A stretch of 64,000 bases of DNA. Source: Nitzschia sp. pyKryTriq1. Its lineage: Eukaryota; Bacillariophyta; Bacillariophyceae; Bacillariales; Bacillariaceae. Position numbers and translations under genes: made by a program. Where the stretch lies: contig OY101121.1 in the NCBI GenBank assembly GCA_956465555.1, positions 1,512,722 through 1,576,721 of the forward strand, in the 5' to 3' direction. Under the pieces are notes generated by a model. That model did not search any database. It was not told the DNA's origin and was given only the letters and a program-made list of their open reading frames with translations. Shown piece after piece: positions 42,778 through 52,781 of this stretch (positions within the stretch are counted from its first letter, which is position 1; the number at the start of each line of letters is the position of its first letter).

Positions 42778-44940
42778 TTATAGCGCCATGAGTGACAAAT
42801 CTCGTCTCGTGGATACGTAGGAGGATTCGTCTGCATTCAAGGCACCACTTTCATATTCCCTGTCCAACATCGTTAGAATTTGGTTGACCCTTGGACCCGT
42901 TTCAGACTTCTCCAATCTCCCATGTTCTTTGCGAACCCGCTTGCGACACTCGAGTGTGAACTGGAAAGAAGCCATATTTGGTCTAATCCCCCACTCCTTC
43001 ATCTTCAACATGAGATCCTCACAGCGGTCCGCTGCTTCCGGCGAGACAGGAGCCTTGGATAACCATCCTTTCAGAACACGGTTGAATGTTTTGGTATTGA
43101 GATTTTTCTTCTTGACAGCCATTTCGGAAGATTCGTGATCACCGTCTTCGTCTAGCCTTGAAATATCGCGATCAAACCACTCACGTAGCAGGGCTTCTGC
43201 ATCTGGTAGTCTCCCAAGCCTCGTCAACGCATGGATGACAGGTATGTAGGAAGACACAGACGGGCCTGAAAAGCCCTTGGACGACTTTGCAAGATCCTTC
43301 ATTTGCGCTAACAGAGCTTCGGATCGTTCCGCGTCTTGTATACTCTTTCTCCGACAGTACGCATTGATGGTCATGTTAAAGTCCGCGACGTTCGGCACCC
43401 AGGCTTCACCAAAGTTACCCTCCAGGCCGTACTGCAAAAGCTTATCACATCTCTTTGCGCTATTGGGATCCTTGGAGTAGAACCACCCTCCAATCAACGT
43501 AGAGAACAGCCTGTTATCCATTCGCATTTCACAATTTCCAGCGTTGTGTTCACGCTTCCACATCCACAAGACCTCCTCGGCCTTTTTGGGGTCATGGAAG
43601 CTCCACGTTGTAATCAGTGCGGCGTAAGATCCTGCATTTGGTCGCTTGGTGGGATCCGAAGCAGATAACGCCAACATGGAATCGAAGAGAGTTTGGGCTT
43701 TTAGGGCAGATTCCCGTGTCCGTTGTTTTGACCAGCATACCATGACTATGTTGAAGCAAAATGCCGTTACTCTCAAGCCCGGAAACTCACCGTTCCATTC
43801 CATTTCCAGCATGTGATCCAGTATTGTTGCGGCTCTATCTGCTGCAGCGGGATCCTTCGACTTGGACCATGCATACAATACCAATGAGAACATGGGAGTA
43901 GTGGGAAATAAGTTGCGGTGGCCATGTTCCAGATACGATTCATAGAGTTCTTGTAGCAGTGCTTCCACCCGATCCCCATCTCCGCTGTGCGCAAATAAAT
44001 TCATCACACGCCGATACGTATTTTTATCAGGCATAAGGTCCTCCCCTCCACCTGCCTCATGAAGCGCTTTTAGACGCTCCAGCAACATCAATGCACGCTC
44101 TGGGGCATCCTTCAAGGCCAATTGCGATTTGTGAGGCGACAATGCTGCCGCTGCCTCCCAGACTGCAATGACTGCATTATAAGTGAAAAAAGACGGTCGG
44201 ATCTCAGGGTTCTGTTTTTTGCCCAACGATGTCATGCGTTCCAATATGGATTCTGCCAGCATCGGAGCATTCAATTTCTTGGATTTCACCAGTGCGGTTG
44301 CATCAAGAACCCGGTGCAGTGTCCGACTCTCCAAATGAATCCCTTGTTGTAAGTAGCTTTCAATTTTTTGCCAGACAGCACGAGGCGAATAAATATAATT
44401 TGAATAAGCACCTCTCGGGGACTTCTGGTATCGATCATAGGCAGCGACCCATTGGCTAACCACCGAAAAAACAACTTCATTGCTCATTTCACTGTTCGCA
44501 TTCGGATCCTGTGCCATGCGATCAAGTAGCTCGAATGCCAGGTTAAAGTCTCCATCGTCTGCCGCTTGCTGTGCACACGCCTCTGCCTTTAGCCAAGTGG
44601 AAGAACTCATGACAGCTCCATGTGGGCACTGCAACAGTTGGGTGATTTCTCGGTCGCAATCTCTCTCACGTGGACGGGCGAAATCTTGGCGGGCAGGCAT
44701 GTGGATGTCTGTTTTTTCAGATCTACCCCTATTGGAATTTCGCTCATCGGTAGACGCTGGTGACACTCCTCCAGATACCATAGACCAAAGCGAACGTGAA
44801 CCGATGGTCGGATCGCCACCCGCCACCAGCCGCTGCTGGCAGACGAAGCGATGCATGTACCTCGTCTCGACAGCATTATGTTCTAGATACCGAGCCCTGC
44901 GGGAAGCTACATTCGTGATGGATCCGAAAGCCCGCCTCAT
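42778..44940 (-). CDS. Pentatricopeptide-repeat (PPR) protein
   Basis: 720 residues, single exon, from the ATG at 44940 (a GTG-initiated extension is possible). The first ~40 residues are Arg/Ser/Ala-rich (MRRAFGSITNVASRRARYLE), as in mitochondrial targeting peptides. From about 115 onward 35-residue helical pairs repeat, with PPR signatures such as TYNAVIAVWEAAA, TFNRVLKGWLSKA, CFNIVMVCWSKQ, DFNMTINAYCR and SFQFTLECRKRV. PPR proteins bind organellar RNA base by base and act in RNA processing or translation. No DYW, E or SMR domain is seen at the C-terminus. It is head-to-head with VPS26. Confidence 0.9.
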   Translation of the reverse strand: MRRAFGSITNVASRRARYLEHNAVETRYMHRFVCQQRLVAGGDPTIGSRSLWSMVSGGVSPASTDERNSNRGRSEKTDIHMPARQDFARPRERDCDREITQLLQCPHGAVMSSSTWLKAEACAQQAADDGDFNLAFELLDRMAQDPNANSEMSNEVVFSVVSQWVAAYDRYQKSPRGAYSNYIYSPRAVWQKIESYLQQGIHLESRTLHRVLDATALVKSKKLNAPMLAESILERMTSLGKKQNPEIRPSFFTYNAVIAVWEAAAALSPHKSQLALKDAPERALMLLERLKALHEAGGGEDLMPDKNTYRRVMNLFAHSGDGDRVEALLQELYESYLEHGHRNLFPTTPMFSLVLYAWSKSKDPAAADRAATILDHMLEMEWNGEFPGLRVTAFCFNIVMVCWSKQRTRESALKAQTLFDSMLALSASDPTKRPNAGSYAALITTWSFHDPKKAEEVLWMWKREHNAGNCEMRMDNRLFSTLIGGWFYSKDPNSAKRCDKLLQYGLEGNFGEAWVPNVADFNMTINAYCRRKSIQDAERSEALLAQMKDLAKSSKGFSGPSVSSYIPVIHALTRLGRLPDAEALLREWFDRDISRLDEDGDHESSEMAVKKKNLNTKTFNRVLKGWLSKAPVSPEAADRCEDLMLKMKEWGIRPNMASFQFTLECRKRVRKEHGRLEKSETGPRVNQILTMLDREYESGALNADESSYVSTRRDLSLMAL

Positions 44941-45492
44941 ACTCGTACCCACAATCGTTGAAAGGAAATGATAGAAATAAATAGGTGCTTGGATTACAGT
45001 TTGATCCACTGCTTTTTCTTTTCTTCAATTATTATCATGTTGGGTGTCTTCGCGCCCATCATCACAAATCACAACAACACACGCACGGGTGGGTGGCCCC
45101 GATTGAACGAATCGAAAATTCGACTCGATTGACCGTTCACCTCAAAACGCGCACGCCCACATATCGCGCGATTTGTGACAATACGACTAGTACGACCGAG
45201 ATTCGGAACAAGACGTACCGGGTACCGGTAGATAGTACTTGTAAGTTGTATGGCCGCCGCCGTGAGCCGCGAGAAAGATTTTACTCGTGCGGCCACCATG
45301 GCGATATGAGAGATGAGAGCACACAGCACACCACACACCAGCGTCCAGCGTTGTCGGGCGACAGTTGAGTTTCGGAGTGTCGCATTTCGCATTGGAGTGC
45401 AAGGACACCAACAATAGTGCAACCTGTAAGGCCCCGGAGACCTTTGCAAAGTGCCACGGACTATATTTATCGAGGATTGATTGGAGTTTGAA
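44941..45492. promoter_or_regulatory. Bidirectional promoter region (PPR / VPS26)
   Basis: 552 bp between divergent starts, with TACCGGTA at 45223-45230 near its middle (about 280 and 260 bp from the two ATGs). No gene seen. Confidence 0.55.
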
Positions 45493-46820
45493 ATGGACGT
45501 GGTAAGTGTAAATTCAAAATGGAAACGGCAGTAGCCGTAGGATAGCACTTTCTGGAAAAACTCTCGCTCATTTCCGACCCATGGCTCTTCCTCATTTCTT
45601 TTCCTTTACTTGCAACACCAGGGGGGGTTCTTCAATGCCCTGACGGGCAGTGGTGGAGTCAAGATCGAGATTCGTCTCGTTCCACAGCAACAGCAGCAGC
45701 AACAACAACAACAACCAGGCATCCCTCCAAACGGAATCATCCCCATGGATCATTATCCAAGCTGGAAGCTGCATAAGAATCCATTTTGGAGAGTCAAGCA
45801 TCCCGCCGGCACAAAGCTTGCATCTGTCGCTCCTAACGTAATCACAGGGGAAATGGAGGTGAAACCTCAACTGTTCGCCTACGAAGCGCACCAGGATGTT
45901 GGTGGACTTGTTACTCTACATGTGGCTCCTGGCAAGAAGGTTGAACACCTTGGAATCAAAGTCCAGTTTATTGGACGAATCGATATGGTAAGACGAAGAC
46001 GGATATTGTTGCAAAAGAGCGGGAGAATGCCCAACCATCTTTTACTGACGTTAGCTTCTGCTGCGTACGTTCTCAGGGCATGGGTGTGCACGAAGGTCGT
46101 CCTCATTACGATTTTGTAAGTCTCTCGAAAGAACTCATGCCCCCAGGTGTCTTGTATCAAAATATTATGGAAATGCCGTTTTTGTTCCGGAATATGGACA
46201 AGGAACACGAGTCGTATCGCGGAAGAAATGTCTCGGTGCGTTACTTCGTCAGGGTTATTTTGGAACGAAAATTTCTGCCTCCTCTCCAGAAGGAACACGA
46301 TGTCTGGGTTCAGGTCATGGGGCAGGCACCGCAACAAAACGAAGCCATCAAAATGGAAGTTGGCATTGAAGATTGCTTGCACATCGAATTCGAATACGAA
46401 CGCCGTGTTTATCATTTGCAAGATACTATTCTGGGGAAGATTCATTTCTTGCTAGTTCGGATCAAAATCAAACACATGGAATTAGCTGTCATTCGACGCG
46501 AGACGAGCGGGGATGGTGTACAAGCTGCCGCTGGCGGAGGCAATGGCATCCCACCGTCTACAGAGGCACAGCAAAATGTGTTCACCGAAACACAAACGCT
46601 AGTCAAGTATGAGATCATGGATGGAGCACCCGTCAGGGGCGAAGTCATCCCTGTAAAACTATCCCTGCGAGGCATTCCGGCAGACTTGACTCCAACATAC
46701 ACAGCCGTCAATAATCGCTTTTCTGTACGTTACTTTTTGAATCTGGTGCTAGTCGACGAAGAGGATCGACGGTACTTCAAACAGCAAGAAATCATCTTGT
46801 GGAGGAAGGAGCTTGGTTGA
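45493..46820 (+). CDS. VPS26: Retromer subunit VPS26
   Basis: Three exons: 45493-45501 (only MDV), 45622-45987 and 46077-46820, total 372 residues; all junctions are GTAAG...CAG type and phase 0. Arrestin-like VPS26 fold: GGVKIEIRL near the start, VTGEMEVKP-type strand, GLVTLHVAPGKKVEHLGIKVQFIGRID, then SLSKELMPPGVL, FLFRNMDKEHESYRGRNVSVRYFVRV and, late, VRGEVIPVKLSLRG and RRYFKQQEIILWRK, which matches the conserved C-terminal strand. VPS26 with VPS35 and VPS29 sorts cargo from endosomes. A ten-residue polyglutamine run lies in the first loop. Its last ~10 codons were copied into the downstream tandem repeats. It converges on copy A of the array (99 bp). Confidence 0.95.
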
Positions 46821-46919
46821 AGATGACACACTTAGGAAGATCGTAGGACAATTCGTTTGGTGAAATCTCATAAAAGGAAGTTTGAACTAAGATTACAAAG
46901 TACCAACTATCGAGCATTC

Positions 46920-48170
46920 TTATCTGTCATGTTCGTCTTGTGCATGATCGTCGTCTTGTGCGTGATCGTCGTCTTGTGCGTGATCGTCGTCTTGTGCATG
47001 ATCGTCGTCTTGTGCATGATCCCCCTCACTCTCGGTGGATGTAGTTGAGCCACCAAAGATGTTGGAGCTCGTCGGAGACTGCACCGGTGCCTGTACTGGC
47101 GAAGCTGTCGGCAGGGGCCTCGAGACATAAACTGGAGCAGCAGTCGGGGGAGGTGTGTTGAGCGTTGGAGCCCGCGTTGGAGCCCGCGTTGGAGCCCGCG
47201 TTGGTGCCCCCGTTGGTGCCCGCGTTGGTGCCCCCGTTGGTGCCCCCGTTGGTGCCCGCGTTGGTGCCCGCGTTGGTGCCTGTACTGGGGCTGATGCGGG
47301 CCAAGGCCTCGAGACGTATACTGGAGCAGGAGTCGGGGAAGGTGTGTCGACTGACGGATCATTTGGTGCGAACGTCGTGTCCGGAGCATCGGTTGCAGCA
47401 GGGATATTAGCCGCCTCAAGGACCGCGGAATTCTTACTGCTGGAGCCAAATCCAATTATTATTCCGACGATCAATCCTGCAATGATCACACAGACGAATA
47501 AACCCACAACGCGAACCATTCTGTTTCCAAAAACATCTTTGAATCCCATCTCTTTTGTTTGGTGTTGGGACGCCTTGTCATCCACAACAAGTTTTGCGGC
47601 GACTACAGGCGGTCTTGGGGTAGCATTAGCAAGTGGTGTCGACCTTGCATAACTTCGTCGCTGCTCTTCCACATCATTGTCCTCCTCGTTAGAATCCACC
47701 ACAAGCCGTGCGTTCACCAAGTACGATCCGTCCGATGTGCTATCCCTTTGTCGCTGATTTGTTTCGTCTTGGTTGTCCACCGTGTCTGCGTCACCGTCGC
47801 TGTTGACCAGTGCACTTGATGCCGGAACAATTGCCACTGCACCAGGATACGTTGCTGCCTGAAGATAACGACTTCTTCTCAAAACTGGTGGTGCAGGGGC
47901 GCGTGATGATCCATCGGATGTAGTGGGCCGTAGACGTGTTGTGGGAATTGGAGCCGAAATCGTACTCGCTGAAATCGAGGACAAATCCTGCAAATCTTCT
48001 TCTTTTACATGCTTCATATGCGTTTTTTCCCATTCGTTGCTGCTTTCCACAAATTCTTGGGATGATTCTAATTCGTCGACTGGCTCTGTCGAAGAATCAT
48101 CATCATCGCCACCACGACGAGAGGATTTATGAATGCGGTATGTGTTCTTGGTCATTGCCGTCGAATACAT
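46920..48170 (-). CDS. Tandem copy A: single-pass Ala-Pro-Thr-rich membrane protein
   Basis: 416 residues, one exon. The N-terminal ~205 residues are hydrophilic and charged (RGGDDDDSSTEP, EEDNDVEEQRRS), probably cytosolic. One strong membrane segment (VVGLFVCVIIAGLIVGIIIGF) follows, and the C-terminal part is a Pro/Thr/Ala-rich arm: PSPTPAPVYVSRPWP, then about ten APTRAPT/APTGAPT units (coding 12-bp repeats at 47160-47280), a second TAAPVYVSRPLP and five acidic HAQDDD units (coding 15-bp repeats at 46935-47020). The topology is likely type II. Such arms occur in diatom cell-surface and wall-associated proteins, so a surface role is inferred, not shown. TACCGGTA lies 44 bp upstream of the ATG. 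Confidence 0.75.
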   Translation of the reverse strand: MYSTAMTKNTYRIHKSSRRGGDDDDSSTEPVDELESSQEFVESSNEWEKTHMKHVKEEDLQDLSSISASTISAPIPTTRLRPTTSDGSSRAPAPPVLRRSRYLQAATYPGAVAIVPASSALVNSDGDADTVDNQDETNQRQRDSTSDGSYLVNARLVVDSNEEDNDVEEQRRSYARSTPLANATPRPPVVAAKLVVDDKASQHQTKEMGFKDVFGNRMVRVVGLFVCVIIAGLIVGIIIGFGSSSKNSAVLEAANIPAATDAPDTTFAPNDPSVDTPSPTPAPVYVSRPWPASAPVQAPTRAPTRAPTGAPTGAPTRAPTGAPTRAPTRAPTRAPTLNTPPPTAAPVYVSRPLPTASPVQAPVQSPTSSNIFGGSTTSTESEGDHAQDDDHAQDDDHAQDDDHAQDDDHAQDEHDR

Positions 48171-48541
48171 TGTATTTTTCTATCACAACTTGCTCTACCG
48201 ACCGCTAAGACAGTACCGGTAAGGATATCCTTTTATGTTTCTCGCTTCGTCGAACATCGAGTAATGACACAAATGGGATCTTCATGGCATCGACGTTTAT
48301 CGGATCTAGTACTGTATTTATTCTTCGTCATCTTTTTTGATCTTGGCCGATCTTTCGAATATATGTTAATTAATAAGTTTACTGGTCAACAAGCTGGACA
48401 TTGTCAGGACTCGGGCTCTCCATCAATAAGTAACCATGTCTCACTGATGTCGCAATCGGTCCAATCTCACAAAATAAATTATAATATTATATTTTTAAAA
48501 AAATACTCGTATTCTATTATTAAACAGTAGTTGTCCCGGTA

Positions 48542-48844
48542 TTATTCGTGACGCTCTATCCTAGCTGTTCGGATTTTTCTCCTCTCTAGAAGTACGGTAG
48601 AGAGTACATGTTGTAGGCCACAAGCCCAGCCAGCCCACTTGTCCATCATCAACGAACTTTTCAGTATGGCCTCAATGCAGGTGCGAGTACTGTTATCTAA
48701 AATTCGCATAGCACAATCAACGATCCCACGTACTGTATTCTTCCCTACAACATGCCGAAGAGATTTAGAAACCCAACAAATTTGTGATTTATCACCTTGA
48801 GAAATCCTCTTGTGGAGGAAGGAGCTTGGTTGAACATGGCACAC
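48542..48844 (-). other. Spacer open frame between copies A and B, unrecognised
   Basis: A 100-codon open frame (start ATG at 48844) whose first ~15 codons are antisense to the copied VPS26 tail. The rest reads protein-like (DKSQICWVSKSLRHV, GIVDCAMRILDNSTR) but matches nothing I recognise. It is duplicated at 50303-50605. May be a captured fragment or chance. Confidence 0.3.
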
Positions 48845-48929
48845 CTACTAGTAGGAAGATCATAGGACAATTCGTTGGATATGGAAAGTTGAAGTAACAA
48901 TACAAAGTACCAACAAATATGGAGCATTT

Positions 48930-49928
48930 TTATCTATCATGTTGGCCTGCTGGATGATCGTCGTCTTCTGCATAATCCCCCTCGGTGTACTGAGTTGGCC
49001 CATCAAGGGTGTTGGAGCTCGGGAACTGCATCGGTGCCTGTACTGGGGCTGATGCGGGCCAAGGCCTCGAGACGTATACTGGAGCAGGAGTCGGGGAAGG
49101 TGTGTCGACTGACGGATCATTTGGTGCGAACGTCGTGTCCGGAGCATCGGTTGCAGCAGGGATATTAGCCGCCTCAAGGACCGCGGAATTCTTACTGCTG
49201 GAGCCAAATCCAATTATTATTCCGACGATCAATCCTGCAATGATCACACAGACGAATAAACCCACAACGCGAACCATTCTGTTTCCAAAAACATCTTTGA
49301 ATCCCATCTCTTTTGTTTGGTGTTGGGACGCCTTGTCATCCACAACAAGTTTTGCGGCGACTACAGGCGGTCTTGGGGTAGCATTAGCAAGTGGTGTCGA
49401 CCTTGCATAACTTCGTCGCTGCTCTTCCACATCATTGTCCTCCTCGTTAGAATCCACCACAAGCCGTGCGTTCACCAAGTACGATCCGTCCGATGTGCTA
49501 TCCCTTTGTCGCTGATTTGTTTCGTCTTGGTTGTCCACCGTGTCTGCGTCACCGTCGCTGTTGACCAGTGCACTTGATGCCGGAACAATTGCCACTGCAC
49601 CAGGATACGTTGCTGCCTGAAGATAACGACTTCTTCTCAAAACTGGTGGTGCAGGGGCGCGTGATGATCCATCGGATGTAGTGGGCCGTAGACGTGTTGT
49701 GGGAATTGGAGCCGAAATCGTACTCGCTGAAATCGAGGACAAATCCTGCAAATCTTCTTCTTTTACATGCTTCATATGCGTTTTTTCCCATTCGTTGCTG
49801 CTTTCCACAAATTCTTGGGATGATTCTAATTCGTCGACTGGCTCTGTCGAAGAATCATCATCATCGCCACCACGACGAGAGGATTTATGAATGCGGTATG
49901 TGTTCTTGGTCATTGCCGTCGAATACAT
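48930..49928 (-). CDS. Tandem copy B: membrane protein, short arm
   Basis: 332 residues. Same N-terminus and membrane segment as copy A, identical through PSPTPAPVYVSRPWPASAPVQAP. Then the APTRAPT tract, the second APVYVSRP and the HAQDDD tract of A are replaced by a short tail (MQFPSSNTLDGPTQ, EGDYAEDDDH). So the extracellular arm is 84 residues shorter. TACCGGTA sits 44 bp upstream of the ATG, as in A and C. Likely expressed from the copied promoter region, since its 5' flank is the same as that of A. Confidence 0.75.
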   Translation of the reverse strand: MYSTAMTKNTYRIHKSSRRGGDDDDSSTEPVDELESSQEFVESSNEWEKTHMKHVKEEDLQDLSSISASTISAPIPTTRLRPTTSDGSSRAPAPPVLRRSRYLQAATYPGAVAIVPASSALVNSDGDADTVDNQDETNQRQRDSTSDGSYLVNARLVVDSNEEDNDVEEQRRSYARSTPLANATPRPPVVAAKLVVDDKASQHQTKEMGFKDVFGNRMVRVVGLFVCVIIAGLIVGIIIGFGSSSKNSAVLEAANIPAATDAPDTTFAPNDPSVDTPSPTPAPVYVSRPWPASAPVQAPMQFPSSNTLDGPTQYTEGDYAEDDDHPAGQHDR

Positions 49929-50302
49929 TGTATTTTTCTATCACAACTTGCTCTACCGACCGCTAAGACAGTACCGGTAAGGATATCCTTTTATGTTTCT
50001 CGCTTCGTCGAACATCGAGTAATGACACAAATGGGATCTTCATGGCATCGACGTTTATCGGATCTAGTACTGTATTTATTCTTCGTCATCTTTTTTGATC
50101 TTGGCCGATCTTTCGAATATAATATGTTAATTAATAAGTTTACTGGTCAACAAGCTGGACATTGTCAGGACTCGGGCTCTCCATCAATAAGTAACCATGT
50201 CTCACTGATGTCGCAATCGGTCCAATCTCACAAAATAAATTATAATATTATATTTTTAAAAAAATACTCGTATTCTATTATTAAACAGTAGTTGTCCCGG
50301 TA

Positions 50303-50605
50303 TTATTCGTGACGCTCTATCCTAGCTGTTCGGATTTTTCTCCTCTCTAGAAGTACGGTAGAGAGTACATGTTGTAGGCCACAAGCCCAGCCAGCCCACT
50401 TGTCCATCATCAACGAACTTTTCAGTATGGCCTCAATGCAGGTGCGAGTACTGTTATCTAAAATTCGCATAGCACAATCAACGATCCCACGTACTGTATT
50501 CTTCCCTACAACATGCCGAAGAGATTTAGAAACCCAACAAATTTGTGATTTATCACCTTGAGAAATCCTCTTGTGGAGGAAGGAGCTTGGTTGAACATGG
50601 CACAC
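50303..50605 (-). other. Spacer open frame between copies B and C
   Basis: Second copy of the unrecognised spacer frame at 48542-48844, apparently identical. Confidence 0.3.
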
Positions 50606-50690
50606 CTACTAGTAGGAAGATCATAGGACAATTCGTTGGATATGGAAAGTTGAAGTAACAATACAAAGTACCAACAAATATGGAGCATTT

Positions 50691-51689
50691 TTATCTATCA
50701 TGTTGGCCTGCTGGATGATCGTCGTCTTCTGCATAATCCCCCTCGGTGTACTGAGTTGGCCCATCAAGGGTGTTGGAGCTCGGGAACTGCATCGGTGCCT
50801 GTACTGGGGCTGATGCGGGCCAAGGCCTCGAGACGTATACTGGAGCAGGAGTCGGGGAAGGTGTGTCGACTGACGGATCATTTGGTGCGAACGTCGTGTC
50901 CGGAGCATCGGTTGCAGCAGGGATATTAGCCGCCTCAAGGACCGCGGAATTCTTACTGCTGGAGCCAAATCCAATTATTATTCCGACGATCAATCCTGCA
51001 ATGATCACACAGACGAATAAACCCACAACGCGAACCATTCTGTTTCCAAAAACATCTTTGAATCCCATCTCTTTTGTTTGGTGTTGGGACGCCTTGTCAT
51101 CCACAACAAGTTTTGCGGCGACTACAGGCGGTCTTGGGGTAGCATTAGCAAGTGGTGTCGACCTTGCATAACTTCGTCGCTGCTCTTCCACATCATTGTC
51201 CTCCTCGTTAGAATCCACCACAAGCCGTGCGTTCACCAAGTACGATCCGTCCGATGTGCTATCCCTTTGTCGCTGATTTGTTTCGTCTTGGTTGTCCACC
51301 GTGTCTGCGTCACCGTCGCTGTTGACCAGTGCACTTGATGCCGGAACAATTGCCACTGCACCAGGATACGTTGCTGCCTGAAGATAACGACTTCTTCTCA
51401 AAACTGGTGGTGCAGGGGCGCGTGATGATCCATCGGATGTAGTGGGCCGTAGACGTGTTGTGGGAATTGGAGCTGAAATCGTACTCGCTGAAATCGAGGA
51501 CAAATCCTGCAAATCTTCTTCTTTTACATGCTTCATATGCGTTTTTTCCCATTCGTTGCTGCTTTCCACAAATTCTTGGGATGATTCTAATTTGCCGACT
51601 GGCTCTGTCGAAGAATCATCATCATCGCCACCACGACGAGAGGATTTATGAATGCGGTATGTGTTCTTGGTCATTGCCGTCGAATACAT
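50691..51689 (-). CDS. Tandem copy C: membrane protein, short arm
   Basis: 332 residues, nearly identical to copy B including the short C-terminal arm. In the N-terminal region STEPVDEL of A and B is STEPVGKL here, with a few silent or non-coding changes (for example GAGCTG for GAGCCG near 51470). Its 5' flank keeps TACCGGTA 44 bp upstream, but diverges from A and B beyond about 51770 before matching again near 51897-51986. Confidence 0.75.
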   Translation of the reverse strand: MYSTAMTKNTYRIHKSSRRGGDDDDSSTEPVGKLESSQEFVESSNEWEKTHMKHVKEEDLQDLSSISASTISAPIPTTRLRPTTSDGSSRAPAPPVLRRSRYLQAATYPGAVAIVPASSALVNSDGDADTVDNQDETNQRQRDSTSDGSYLVNARLVVDSNEEDNDVEEQRRSYARSTPLANATPRPPVVAAKLVVDDKASQHQTKEMGFKDVFGNRMVRVVGLFVCVIIAGLIVGIIIGFGSSSKNSAVLEAANIPAATDAPDTTFAPNDPSVDTPSPTPAPVYVSRPWPASAPVQAPMQFPSSNTLDGPTQYTEGDYAEDDDHPAGQHDR

Positions 51690-52134
51690 TGTATTTTTCT
51701 ATCACAACTTGCTCTACCGACCGCTAAGACAGTACCGGTAAGGATATCCTTTTATGTTTCTTACTTCGTCGAACATCGAGTAATGACACAAATGGGAATC
51801 TTCTCATGGCGTCGAAGTTTATTGGATGTTTTTTACTACGAGTATTCTTCTTTTTGATCTTGGCCGATCTTGCGTAATCCTTGCGAATGCAGTTTCACTG
51901 GTCAACAAGCTGGACATTGTCAGGACTCGGGCTCTCCATCAATAAGTAACCGTGTCTCACTGATGTCGCAATCGGTCCAATCTCACCATACAGCATTGAT
52001 ATATATATCATTATTGGGAATAGTCACGGGGAAGACGGAGGGATAGACAAAGAAGGGATGATTGATTCGCCCATTGCAGGGGGGGACCGACAACGTCCGT
52101 CCTTCCGCCAGTCGCTTGACTGACTGACTGACTG

Positions 52135-52587
52135 ATGGAGTGGAATGAAGTTTTCGGTGGCACCGCCCCGCATTGTTCAAGATCAGCATCATTGTTTTTG
52201 CAATTGCAGCTTCGAAAGCTTTGTCGTAATGTTGGAGCTTCTTGTACTGCCAGTGCCACAAAGTTCCAGTGTCACAAGGCAATTGCAACCTTGAAGGATT
52301 ACGAAGAAGAACAGGAGCGAGCCAATAACACCCATCCACGGTCCTCTGAGGCACGAGGAGAAATAGCAACTATGATTGGTATGATTAATGTTGCTTTTGG
52401 CCCTGACATGATTGATCGTTTCTTGACACTGAACGATCTCAAGAACAGTATCGGCCATGAAACTTGCAACATGGTCAATGATTACTGGTGGAGAGATGCT
52501 GCCTTGCTCTCTAACGATATTACGGACAGTGATAATGATGAAAGTACTATTGATGACAGTGACGATGATGATAGCAACTACATGTGA
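52135..52587 (+). CDS. Doubtful hypothetical protein, acidic C-terminus
   Basis: 150 codons starting at ATG 52135 and ending DDSDDDDSNYM. The middle (LKDYEEEQERANN, ARGEIATMIGMINVAFG, YWWRDAALLSNDIT) reads like real protein. The first 30 codons do not, and a TTTTTGCAATTGCAG at 52192-52208 could be a splice acceptor, so the true gene may start elsewhere. No family recognised. Confidence 0.35.
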   Translation: MEWNEVFGGTAPHCSRSASLFLQLQLRKLCRNVGASCTASATKFQCHKAIATLKDYEEEQERANNTHPRSSEARGEIATMIGMINVAFGPDMIDRFLTLNDLKNSIGHETCNMVNDYWWRDAALLSNDITDSDNDESTIDDSDDDDSNYM

Positions 52588-52671
52588 ATACATGTAAAGT
52601 AGTAACATGTACAAGTAATACTGAAATGTGTGTATTGAAGTAGTTATCTTGCGACCATTCCTGTTAGTCGT

Positions 52672-52781
52672 CAACTACGATGAGATCTCACTCGTAGTTG
52701 GAGGGAGGGCGCGACTACGATGAGATTTCATCGTAAATATCCGGGTATTTTTTCTTAGTAACCCGGAAAATTACGATGAAA
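52672..52781. repeat. Pair of inverted-repeat hairpins
   Basis: 52672-52700 is a 9-bp stem (CAACTACGA ... TCGTAGTTG) around TGAGATCTCAC. 52726-52736 (TTTCATCGTAA) pairs exactly with 52771-52781 and encloses a second stem CCGGGT (52741-52746) / ACCCGG (52761-52766). The motif ACTACGATGAGA also recurs directly. Confidence 0.8.

Larger units (their letters stand above)
46788..51986. repeat. Tandem array: three copies of a ~1.76-kb unit
   Basis: Copies A (46788-48541), B (48542-50302) and C (50303-about 51986) each contain one minus-strand gene of the same family. The B-to-C offset is 1,761 bp and the two are almost identical; C diverges after about 51770. A begins inside VPS26. B and C carry, just before their gene's 3' end, a copy of the VPS26 3' end (TCTTGTGGAGGAAGGAGC) preceded by about 270 bp of unrelated sequence. 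So the duplicated segment had one break inside VPS26. A has extra internal repeats in its gene that B and C lack. Confidence 0.9.

Noticed and set aside
47026-47652. Frames rich in GTNAG or VGARVGAP repeats in copy A
   Set aside because: They are other-frame readings of the 12-bp repeat encoding APTRAPT; the membrane protein frame is shared by all three copies.
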